Part shown: positions 37,201-49,107 of the stretch, piece after piece
Layout: each line of letters begins with the position of its first letter
Position numbering within the stretch: position 1 is the stretch's first letter
DNA from: Psilocybe azurescens
Lineage: Eukaryota > Basidiomycota > Agaricomycetes > Agaricales > Agrocybaceae
Assembly (NCBI GenBank): GCA_023853785.1
Contig: JAJIRX010000779.1
Coordinates: forward strand, 248,001 to 312,000
Direction of reading: 5' to 3'
DNA: 64,000 nt
The notes under the pieces: model-generated
Seen by the model: the letters and a program-made list of their open reading frames with translations, nothing else
Told to the model about the DNA's origin: nothing
Databases searched by the model: none
Translations under genes and position numbers: made by a program

Positions 37201-38728
37201 GGTGGTATTACGGTAAAAATAACAGTGTAGTAGGATAGCCTTTGAATGGATCCGCATCGACTAAGGTTACCTTCCTATGGGAGAGTTTTGGCACCTCGCC
37301 GCCGGGGTCGGCGGAAGGAGGGTGGAAGGCATAAAGCCAGCACGGACGCAAATCTACAGTGGCTGTCAGGTCGGAGTCGGATGTCGGATTCGGGCCCTGG
37401 CAGGACGTTATTTTCGATCCAGGCTTTGTATGCTTCGCAGCCTGTGAGTCTGACGATTGGGATTTGTTTATAGAGCTTATCTGTAGAACTACCGTAACGT
37501 TTTTATTTGGTATCATCTGACACGACTTTTGAAGTTTGAAAAGAGACGGTGGTATTGGGGATGGACAGATCAAGTTTAACGTCCGATTGCCAATCACTCT
37601 GGGTTGCAAAGTCTAGCTTTGCATGTAACTTTGGATGGGGTGATCAGGAGCCTGTTTTTAACTTTGGGATTACTTGTCGTATGCAACTACGAGCACCACT
37701 GAACCTCGTTATGGTCGCTATTTGGATGCTGCCGGTATCTTGCAGTCTAGGCTTGCTCACCATGATCACGACGTATATGTAATATGTTGGACATGGCAGT
37801 ACTCGTATATGCGCATTGGACTAATGAGTTTGAGAAGACCTCAAATGGTAAATTGGGGTAGGGATATAGGATGGCCTGGCCTCGTTTTGATGAAGATTAA
37901 GAATAGGATGGATGGAAGATGGATGGCAAAAGCCGTAGGAAGAACTTAAGCGATCTAGGGAATGCTACTTACAACTGGGCGAGAGAGGCCTAGAGATGCC
38001 TGCGAAAAAAGATGAAAGCTTCGAAATTGCGTGATGGCTCGGAGTTGGATGCAGGGCTTGGGAAGACTTGAGGAGAATTGAGAATCGAGAAGCTCAAGGG
38101 GATAGGAACAGAACTGTCACTGCTAGTGTAAAGTATACATACATAAAAGGTTCTAAGAGAGGCTCGGAGAAGGAAGGCCAGGCGAGGGAATGGAATACTG
38201 AGCGCGGGCGGTAACAGTCTCTTGCGATACAAGAATAAGTACAAGAATAGCACAGTACGTGCTGTCGTGTGCGTTGCGGGGTGATTGATTTTTGTTATGA
38301 TCACAATTGAGGAGCGAGACTATGCTATTAGGTTACTAGTGGCATAGTAAGTAGAACTGATGTGAGCGCGTGGGTTTGTACAGACGTGGATAGGCATAAT
38401 GGAGAGAGCCCTGGCAGTCGGCCGAGATGATAGCCGACGACCCTGTGAAGCCCTGTGACCATTGTTCTGTTGCCACATGGAGCAGTGAGACAGGGCTGTG
38501 GCGACAATAGACGCAAACAATATGTCGGATTTGGGTGTAATATAATTGAGCGCCACAGGGCCCAAGCAAAGAACAACAGGGTGGCTAAAGGACGGACGGA
38601 CGATTCCCACGGACTATATCGACTCGTTTTACCTCTCCTCCATCGTTTTTACATCGCAACTCTGCCTGCTCTCCTCTCCGCTCCTCTTCTTCCTCTTCCT
38701 CCTCTCTTCCTCATCAACTTTTTTCCCA
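34240..38728. other. 4.5 kb without a supportable gene
   Basis: Scattered open frames on both strands have no family similarity, no signal peptide and no coherent splice sites. TATAAAT near 34859 is not followed by a recognisable gene. Short GGAT/GATG-rich runs occur near 37900-37930, and the + strand is purine-rich around 38000-38200. A 5' leader and promoter for the gene at 38729 presumably lie at the right end, where the + strand turns pyrimidine-rich (38620-38725). Confidence 0.5.
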
Positions 38729-40027
38729 ATGATGCTCGTCCACAAACCCCAAAACATTATTCTCTCTTCTCCGGTCTCGTATACACACAGGCGGCATCCG
38801 TCCGCCCCCGTCGTCGTACAGCCCACACGCACCCCTGGCCTTCTATCCTTGTCTAAACCTGCAAAGCAATCTCCACACCGTCAATTGCCCTCCCAGCAGC
38901 GCCGCGATGTAAAGCAAATTTCCAAGAATGCTTCCGGCGTGGCCCGTGCGCAAGTGGTCACACCGGCGCCCACAACTAAGCCGCTGTTGGTCCAGGCTGT
39001 GCCAGCCACTCCGTTCCCGTCCCGCGGGAGGAATCAGGCTAAGCAGGCAAAAGACAAGGCCCAGACTCATAGGTATGATTTTGACAATGTGTGACCATTG
39101 TTCGAGTTCCATTGACCCCCGGCTAGGAGCGCCTCTCAATCTTCCATACGTGGAAAGCACGGGCGTCAACCCTCTCCGCCAATCACATCCCAGCAACAAT
39201 TACAATCGTCCCAATTACAATTTCCCTCGCAGGCAGAGGCTACCGTAGTACCTCCTATAAAGTCAACCAACCTTTTTGACCCTTTCCTTGATTCCCCACC
39301 TCCTTCTCCCACTTTGACCTCCAAGCCCTCCGGTAAATTGGCTATTCGTAGACAGCAGCAGACTCCCCCTGCCACGCCATCAGCAGCACAATCTAAAGCC
39401 ATACCTGTTCCGGTTTCTCAACGCAGCAAGCAGTTCAATATTTCTCACTCTGATCCTGCTCCTTCCCACATGCGTCCTCGTCCAGTACCTAAGCGCTCGT
39501 CTACGTATCAAGATTTTCCTGTTTGCAATGACCTAAACGACGCAGCGGACAAGCCGTACGCTCTTTCTCCTCCCGCAACTCCTCGTCGCCCGACTGGCGG
39601 TAATCGGTCCCTTACGTCTGCCCGTGTATCGCTTGGCTTGACTTTCAATCTCGCGGACCCTATTACGCCTGTTCGCGGCCAAAGGAGGCATCAACGAGTT
39701 CCGAGCGAAGGCGTTTTCAACATGTCCTCCGACGAAGAAGTATCTTCGGGTCCCGGTGGCGTCGTTCTCAACCCAAATGTTCAAGCTCTTTTCGCGAGTG
39801 CCAACAAGAGAGCTTCTCTACCTGCCACGGCATATGCTACCCCAGGATTCGCGCGTGCCGCCACTGCTACGCCCTTGCGCAGTCGTGACTCGTCTCCATC
39901 CTATGGCTCCTTGTCGAGGGAACAACAACTCGAACAACAAGCACAGGAGAAGGCGGGCTTCTTCGCGAGCTCCATGTTCCAAAACTCGCCTAGTCCGGAA
40001 GAACTTCCGGATCCGCTCCTCCTATGA
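38729..40027 (+). CDS. Disordered Ser/Pro-rich protein with a C-terminal Edc1/PNRC-like motif
   Basis: Exon 1 starts MMLVHKPQNIIL (38729) and ends after QTHR at a GTATGA donor. Exon 2 follows a short intron ending at about 39125 and runs to TGA at 40025, about 414 residues. The protein is Ser/Pro/Gln-rich with TP and SP phospho-site-like motifs (SPPATPRRP, ADPITPVRG). The last 25 residues contain FFASSMFQNSPSPEELPDPL. This resembles the short linear motif of mRNA decapping enhancers (aromatic-A-x-x-x-F...P-x-P-x-x-LP-x-P, the PNRC/Edc1 type), which contacts Dcp1 and Dcp2. If so, it would act in cytoplasmic mRNA decay. The motif call is my inference from spacing, not a search. Otherwise it is a hypothetical protein conserved in style with other basidiomycetes. 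Confidence 0.65.
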
Positions 40028-43000
40028 GGACGAGCATACATTCTTTTTCCCGCTTCTTGTAACACCATTGATTTTAGAGAAGATTTAGAGGTGTGTTTCG
40101 TTAGCTTTTTCATTTTTTCCATTGGGACTTTCGTTTATGCGTACTATTGGCAGCTCTTGGAAGATATTGTCTTTTTAGAAGTGTCTGTTTAACCTCTCTA
40201 ACCCCCTTCCCCCCACCTATCTCTTCATCCCCTGCATACCTTATTCCCTCCACCTATATTGACGTTGCTCGTCGTCACGTCCCCTTATCTGCTTGTTTGT
40301 CTCGCTTACCCGAACCGGCCCCATGACCCATTTTTGGCTTGCCCTATCCCTCCGCCTCCCGCAAAAATCCCGTGTTTCACTTTGCACACACTATACCACC
40401 TCGCATTGATTCCCGCAATCTAAACAAAACAAGTGTATCAACATAATCCAGCATTATTGTTATTTGCCTGTCTAATCGTTCAACATGTACACTTATTCAA
40501 CTTCATATGCCGGCGCCGCTTTTTTCGTTCGCGTTGTCGTTTTTTTTCGTGTCGTGATCATGGGATTTGGATCGGGATGGGATCAACATTTCTTCTTTGG
40601 GCCGTTTGGTTCGTTTGGCGCTGGTTCGGGTCGGGGTTACCATTTCAGCCGTATCGGACGCGTGTTTCACTATCGGTGTTCGGCCTGTCGTCTCCTCAAA
40701 TTGTTTACAGCACTCGTCCCCAAGGTCCCCTCCATTCCAACTCGTCGGCACGCAGAAGCTATATTTTTCCCCTTCTGCTGTCCACGTTCGGAGGTTTATG
40801 GACTATGTAATATGCCATTATAATGGTGCAACGCACACTCAAACAGGGGTCGAGTTTGTTTTCCATTTCATATTTTTTCCATCGCATTCTGGACGGCGCG
40901 CCTTGACCGATATACGACATGACACGACACGCATATACTCATCATCACAACAAACACATCATCACATTCCTCTACTCGCCTCCTCGTCCTCGTACGACAG
41001 GCGTTCGCTAGTTAATAGCGGCGCTACACAAAAAGCATTGTTCGCCCCCGCGCTCTTCTTGATCTTCTCTTTATTCTTTGGGTTATTGGTGTATTTTTCG
41101 GCAGACAACTGTCGCTCGTCATCATCGGTACTGGTTTATTCGTTTTCAGGACACCCGCGTTTTTTTTTTGTGGCCATCGCCGCCTATAACCCCTTTCGCA
41201 CACCCACCGTGCCTTGCTGCTCTGTCGGTGTCGATTCCTATCTACTGTATCCGACTCCCCCTCACCTCTTGTATCCGACACTCCACGCCCCTCGTCCTAG
41301 CTGTCACTCGCACACGTCAAGTCTTCGCATACTATGCTAGGCTAGGGCGGCCAACAACCGCCTATTCACCATCCAACGACATTGTCGCTACTATCATTTG
41401 GATTCTTTCTCCTATCAAATAAACACCAACTGTATCATCTGTCATCTCAAAGCATTCTTTGTTTTTTTATATCTTTCTTTCTTCAAGCCTTGTATTCCGT
41501 AGAGCCGACATCGTCAATCGCCCATTATTTTTTTCATGAGCCAGATTGGGATGTCCACGGAAATCGTCAAGGATTATTTTCTTTATCTTCAACAACACAT
41601 GTTTCATTTCAGGCTTCTTCACGATGATGATGACGACGACGCAATGGCGACGAAGCCGGAGCACGAAGCATTTCTGTTCTTTTCTTTTCAATTGTTTTTG
41701 GTTTTAAGAATGGATTTTCTTATATATATTACGCTTTTATTATACTTTCTTTTTCTTCACTTCTCTTAGTTATTTCAACGCGATCTAAGCGTTTTTGAGT
41801 TCTTTCAAGTATTTTATTGCCTTTACTTTATTATCACTATCTTTTCTTCGAGGCACCTTTTCTTTTTAACGATTTCTTTTCCTTCTCGGGTGTCTCATGT
41901 CTTCTTTTTTTTTTCTGTTTTTTTCCTCTGTGTCATGATCAACCCAACATTGTATCCAGTATCGTCTCTCGGTTTCTCGATTCTTGTTGTTTTTGTTTCC
42001 TACTTCTTGCAACTACCCCCATCCTCCAATGGCTATATGTCATACATCTTTTCACCCTGCGGTACTATCGGTCGTTTGATTGTCGGCCCTCGTCGTCGTA
42101 GAGCCTCTTCCGAGGAGGTGCGTTTTTGTTCATATCTTAGCTGTTTCTCTTGTTTAATTGATGGTACTTTCCGCTGTGTAGGCCCTTCCCTCAGACAATC
42201 TGACCGCGTAAAATCGGCATGCCATGCACCTTCGTCCGCCGAGCGACCTGTTCAACAACAAACCAACCGACAACCTGTGCTTCATTTATTCTCTTTCTCA
42301 TGTGTTAGTGTTTCCAATCGGTTGCGCGGCCTCCTCTTTCTTTCTTTTTCATTTCCTTTTTCATCTTTTCCTATTATGAAACTCGACACATCCTTTTTCG
42401 TTTCATTTTCCTTTTTTGCATGGACGCTCTCTGCCCTCGACAAGAAATTTCCTCGAAGCTTTTTGCACGCATATATTCTTCCATTGCAACAACATACATA
42501 CGTCATCAGATACAGCACAACACCAACACAAAACAAGCATTGATACTATAGATTGTACCACCAATTGCACGTACCGGTTCTCGTTTCTTTTTTTCCCCCT
42601 TTTCTTGCCTTTCCCCTATCGCTTCTTTTCTTCCTCAGCTCGCTAGTGATCTTTTCCCCATTGTGTTATGGTACGGTCGCACCTCCATGCCTTGCACCCC
42701 GCGCCAACACCCCCTCCTCTTCTCTTTATCCGCCACGCCCCACTCATTATTCCCGGTTGCTACTACCCCCACTCCACCACGTCTGCTTCTAGTTTTAGAG
42801 CTCGACAACTCGAATAACTCGACCGACCGTACACAGCTTTGCATTATACAAGTCCAACCCTACATGTATCACGCATCCGAATACATATACATACAACCTA
42901 CGTAACGTATATATATCGTCGTCTTTTTCTCTCTTTGTCCGTCTCCGCGCGTTCGGCTGCGTCAATGTTCAAGGTCCAACACCTCAACGTGTGGTTGAAA

Positions 43001-43548
43001 CTCGACATGATTAGGGCTACGCTCACATTCCTTTATTGTTGCTTTATCAAATCCTCGCTCCTCGCTCCCTTTCCTTCCTTTGCTTTGGATCTCTTCCCTC
43101 TACCTCCCTTTTCACATCTTCTGTATTATTTAATTCGCTGCATCGTCGCGAAGAGAATAGACTATGTAGAAGAGTAGTGACCGTGGAATAAAATATCGAA
43201 TGAAAATTGGAATTCAAATTTATAAGATAGCACATTTGTGATGAAGGATTGTGAGATCTGGGTGTCGACAATATCAAGTGGGATCCTGCCAACAGGCATG
43301 GTCTGGACTGGCCGTATCGACGCGTTAAAACATCTTGCTTGAAGATTAACCATTCTCAGAGGTAGATATTTGTGGGATATGCGTTCTTGGCAGCTGACAA
43401 AGTGCATCCCGATGCGCTTCCTCAACATGATTTTATGATTTGCACAGGCAGCATATTAACCCTAGAATTTAAGTTCAGCAGTTGACATATTTATTCCACT
43501 TCTATTCCGTAAAATTTTAAACATCAATGTCAGTCCTAAAAGTAACCC
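40028..43548. other. 3.5 kb pyrimidine-rich non-coding region
   Basis: The + strand is strongly T/C-rich over about 3 kb (about 40080-43180), so many long frames lack stops by composition alone. None shows a family, a start context or intron structure. It may be a very long 3' untranslated region of the preceding gene, or a non-coding transcript. From about 43190 to 43548 lies the AT-richer 3' flank of OYE copy C. Confidence 0.55.
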
Positions 43549-45121
<1,573 letters not shown>

Positions 45122-45197
45122 TGTTGTGTCGAATGAATATGAAACGTTAAGGCCAAGTTAAGGCTATAGTTTTGTTGCTCATTTTTTGTGGCCGATC

Positions 45198-45203
45198 TTT
45201 ATA
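45198..45203 (-). promoter_or_regulatory. TATA box of OYE copy C
   Basis: TATAAA on the - strand, about 80 bases before the start codon at 45121. Confidence 0.55.
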
Positions 45204-45840
45204 GCGCCTAAGCTGCCTCGTATATGGTCACTGGTGGTTCTGAGCTGCGAGAGACATTATGACCATAATAGGGCGCCGTTATTCATCCGGATGCATGAAT
45301 CCGAGATACACTGCCAAAATATCACCAGCATCGAGAGAAATAACCACTCAAGTCAAACTTAAGCGCAGTAAAACGCAAAGCAGTTTCCTGATCATGCTAT
45401 CCCGGATGCGTTGATCCCTGACAAAGATGATGCCGATCCTGATGGTGGGAATGTCGCCGGTTGATGGCCATAACACAACTCCCTTTGCTCGGTTTGTGTC
45501 GAGAAATACGCATCAAAATGGAGAGTAGACCAGACCCCTAAATCCTGGATCTACTTATGTGTGATTGTTTGAAATCTGTTTTGCCATCGAATGGACGATC
45601 ACGGTACATACATGCTGAGCTGTTGGCCAACACAACCTGACTACCATTGACCACAACGGTTGTGCGGCAAGATGACGCGTCCTCCAACTTTTAGTAAGAC
45701 GCGCCTTGTAACGTTTCTGCCTAAAATGGAACATGCCGGAATTGCACACGGCACAACCGTTGGACTATCTTAGCCTCGTGACCGGCCCTTCTAAAAGAGG
45801 GAAACAAGAACGCGAAGCGTTTCCCTCGATAGAGGGCCTG

Positions 45841-45943
45841 GTGAAACTGAGTTTGAATTAGTAGGGAATTCGCTACGATCGAAATTGTACTCGGCGATCT
45901 CGCGGCATCGCTCGTCGTTTCCTTATGCAGATGATTGGATCAA
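45841..45943 (+). repeat. Inverted repeat, left arm
   Basis: Bases 45841-45942 match the reverse complement of 46511-46612 with two mismatches (both G against A). Weaker similarity extends outward to about 45777 (GTGACCGG...CCTCGATAGAGGG). Downstream, at about 45983, a frame begins MSSTSVDHVLTLDEMLDFF, which might be the start of a retroelement or transposon protein but soon stops. Confidence 0.8.
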
Positions 45944-46507
45944 TTCTAATTTTAGGCTACATCTCTTCAGTATACCAGCTCAATGTCTTCCACGTCCGTT
46001 GATCATGTACTAACTCTGGACGAAATGCTGGATTTTTTCCGGACGGCTTCCTGTACCAATATCTCTGGCCAGTCATGAGGTATCGATTGCACAGCAAACA
46101 TGTCTCCGTGCACAGGCCTGTGATGATGGCTGAAGTTTGCGTCCATTATCAAAGAATCAGGTGTTTTAGGGGTCATTTAAACCGTGAGGTGCTGAGTATG
46201 TGGGCCAGGCCGGTTGAAAAATTTCCCATCGTCTGTTAGGGACAGTTTTAAGAACAGGAGGGGGCTGTTTCTTTCATCTAGCATTTCGTTCTGTTGCTTT
46301 GCTGCTGGACATAATAAAGGACAGCTGAGTATTGTACCTGCTGGAGCTCAAGTTTTCATTTGGCTGAGCATACTAAGGTTGAGAAGAGAATGAGGCAGGC
46401 TGATATATTGCAGAATAGTAGATATATTGAAGCGAGCAAGAGGGCGAAGGTAAGTACTTAGTAAGGTATCGACATCGCGCGTTCCAAAAATAAACTCATG
46501 ATGTCAA

Positions 46508-46612
46508 AATTGATCCAATCATCTGTATAAGGAAACGACGAGCGATGCCGCGAGATCGCCGAGTACAATTTCGATCGTAGCGAATTCCCTACTAATTCAA
46601 ACTCAGTTTTAC
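46508..46612 (-). repeat. Inverted repeat, right arm
   Basis: This is the reverse-complement partner of 45841-45943, separated by a 565-base spacer. The outward flank to about 46686 is partly similar to the other arm's flank. The spacer and outer flanks of the two arms do not match each other further. The pair therefore looks like two copies of one mobile-element end in opposite orientation, rather than a simple terminal-repeat transposon. Confidence 0.8.
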
Positions 46613-46969
46613 CGGTCCCTCTATCGAGGAAACCCTCTGGGTTCTTGTTTCCTCTTTAGGAAGGGACCGGTCACCGGTCTAGGACTATCTGTCCCGAGAT
46701 AAGTCTGAACCAAGTCAGGCTTCGACGTTACAACTCTCAGATCGTCACACCCGTTACTCCAGTACATGTTTCCTGGGGCGGCCGTGGACTTATATAGTAG
46801 CGGAAACCCAGACCGCTACACGCCTAGAAGCCAACCGATCACGGGGTCTATGTAGTTGCGGACAACCAAACGCATCTAGTCTGGTATCTCAGGAACCCGC
46901 CTTTTTACAAAAATCTAATGACAGATTTGAACTCGGACGATCAAATAGAGCTCAAAAACAGTGTTTTTA

Positions 46970-48396
46970 TTATTTAAAATTCCCACGTGAAAATACTGAC
47001 GCCAAATTTTTTGCCCAAATTTTCGAAACATTTTGGTTTGTAAGTGGCCCAATTTGAGGTCGTCCGAGGTCCGATGACTTTCTCAAGCATTGAGAACAGC
47101 TTCGATAGACATCATCGCCCTTTGGGAAACTTGTCGGTGTTGCTTTTGCTTCGTGTTCTGTCAAGGCCCTGCTTCCCAGGATGAGCCGCTTCAAATACCA
47201 CAATAGTGACATCCATTTGCTTGAGAAGCTGCTCGCAATCCCACCATGCGTCACCGCCTGATCCAGGGTAAATGATTTTTGTCGAGTCCTGCACAACATT
47301 TCCGTCTGCATCCTTTAGAATTAGGTGCCCTGTCTCAGGGTTAATAAATGCTCAGACATGCATTAAACGCCCGCGTCCCTTTTTGCGCAATTGTTGCTCT
47401 CCAGCACGTAGCCACAGATTATTTACCATGTCATTTCCATGAAAAGTACTTTCATCATGAAAGTTGGGGATGATTTCATGTTTTTATTTCCACTGGATGG
47501 GTATCTTGCTCTAATTCCTCCTCCCAATCCTCCCGTGCTTTTGCTTGGTCCTCCTGGTCTATCTCCAAGTCTGAGTCTTCGCTGTCCAACTCGTTCTCAC
47601 TAACTTCCTGCTCAGACACATTCTCCTGGTGACTGGAATTATCTTGGACTTCTGTATATTCAGATTCTGGAACAGGTGTAGAAGGCAAGGTCCCTTGTTG
47701 AAGATTGTCCTCATTGTCCAAAATAACATATATTTCTTCAACCATTTCCATGGAGCTGTCAGAAGACATGCTGCGCTCCGATACCCTTCGAGTCTGTGGA
47801 ATTGATGAGCCACTTGGCTGGGTATTAAAGAAACCATCAAGACGGGTTTGATTTTTGAATGATGATGCATAGCGTTGTTGAGTACGTGAGGATTTGCTCA
47901 TTACATCTGGTCCCTTGGCATACGACGATGGTCTAACTACAATTGGAATATCAGTTGACTATTTCAGAAACTTTACAGCAATGAAATAACAGTTAACCCG
48001 CACGCACCTTTTCTTTTTTCCCTTCTCATACCTTAGGTTGGAAGGAATCCATTCCATATTGTCGTCCCTGTCATCGCTTATTTCACGCAATTGTGCTGCC
48101 AAACGCTTCCCAAGCTCCCTACTTGTAAGTCCTTTCCATTCCTCATCAGATCCAACATCCGAATCAAGATCAGAGTCTGAATCTTGCTCGCTACTGGCAA
48201 TATCTTTGTTGTCCAACGATGGTATCTCTCCATCAACAATCTGATTGTCATTATCGATGGTTTTATTGTTGGGATCCTGCGCAGTGCGGTCAACTGCGGG
48301 GTCATCAGCAATAGCTGGCAATGAAGGAAGAGCCAATTTGCTTGAGGCTTGATTTCTGAGGCCTGAAATGTTCCTTTTCTTCTTCTTTGGGGGCAT
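46970..48396 (-). pseudogene. Degraded DNA transposon, DDE-superfamily transposase remnant
   Basis: Three open stretches on the - strand belong together. The first is an N-terminal basic/acidic region starting MPPKKKKRNISGLRNQASSK (48396). The middle part reads RLDGFFNTQPSGSS and then has a strongly acidic stretch (47901-47476). The catalytic part reads NFHDESTFHGNDMVNNLWLR, GRGRLMHV, FINPETGHLIL, IIYPGSGGDAWWDCEQLLKQ and HPGKQGL. This matches the layout of the DDE-type endonucleases common in mushroom genomes (HDE-S-xF-x-ND, then G-x-x-x-WW-x-x-x-x-LLKQ). A TGA at 47352-47354 and several frame changes interrupt it. The region after HPGKQGL, where the next catalytic Asp (FDN-type) is expected, has collapsed, so it is inactive. 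Terminal repeats were not found. Confidence 0.78.
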
Positions 48397-49107
48397 CTTG
48401 TTAATTTTTTTTTAAAGAGGGAACGGCTCGTAAGAAAGTTTTGATTCTGTGGGATCAGATTCAACTTCTTGAAATGTATCTAAATTTGATATTTCCGAGA
48501 TTTTAGCGATTTTTTTGACCGACGCCAATATTTTTTGGACCTCATACATTTAGAACAAGGATTGTGAGAAATCGACTCGTGAAAATCAATTATAAATAAT
48601 ATATTCTGGAAGCCCTAATGGTCCTGCGTATATCTAGATACTATTGGAGACCAAACTAAATGGTCAAAAAAACTGGATGCCTTTGCTTGTCCGCAACTGT
48701 ATGCTGAATTGCTTAAGGCCACTAAGGTCATTCACCGTGGAGTGATATAATCGATCCAATTAGTTAGTCGGGACCCGGGCAATTATAGGATGAATAGCTT
48801 GTATGCATGAAGTTGCGGTTTTCCGAATGACTGGCACTTCAATCTAGAGAGGCAGTAGTCTGTCCTGAGAAACAATGCATTTGTATCTTGATGGTCGATG
48901 GAGAAAGAGGCAGGGCGATCCAGCAGAAACCGGAAGAGTGGGGTGCAGTATCAATCATTATGTATTCTTACATTCAATGATCAAGGTTGTTACACGGAGG
49001 TTCAGAAATACATTCATTACATTCATCTATACCATTCGGAAGGCATAGTCTTCTTGAATTTCGTATCATGGCCAGGGTACAGAAGTTTATAGTGTGTCGC
49101 CTAGGGA
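48397..49107. other. Intergenic, flank of the transposon remnant and 3' side of the WD40 gene
   Basis: AT-rich, with no gene recognised. No inverted or direct terminal repeat matching the left side of the transposon was convincing. Confidence 0.5.

Larger units (their letters stand above)
45122..46969. other. Intergenic DNA hosting the inverted-repeat pair
   Basis: No gene is supported. The stretch holds the OYE copy C promoter (right after 45122), the two inverted-repeat arms, and to the right a TATA-containing segment (CTTATATAGTAGCGG near 46790) that borders the transposon remnant. Confidence 0.5.

Noticed and set aside
40433..42905. Many long open frames on the + strand
   Set aside because: The strand is so pyrimidine-rich that stop codons are rare by composition. 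The translations are Phe/Ser/Leu-rich with no family, and frames overlap each other.
46500..48560. Possible terminal repeats of the DDE transposon (GACGCCAA-T-rich motifs near 47000 and 48520)
   Set aside because: The similarity is short, in direct rather than inverted orientation, and not at plausible ends.
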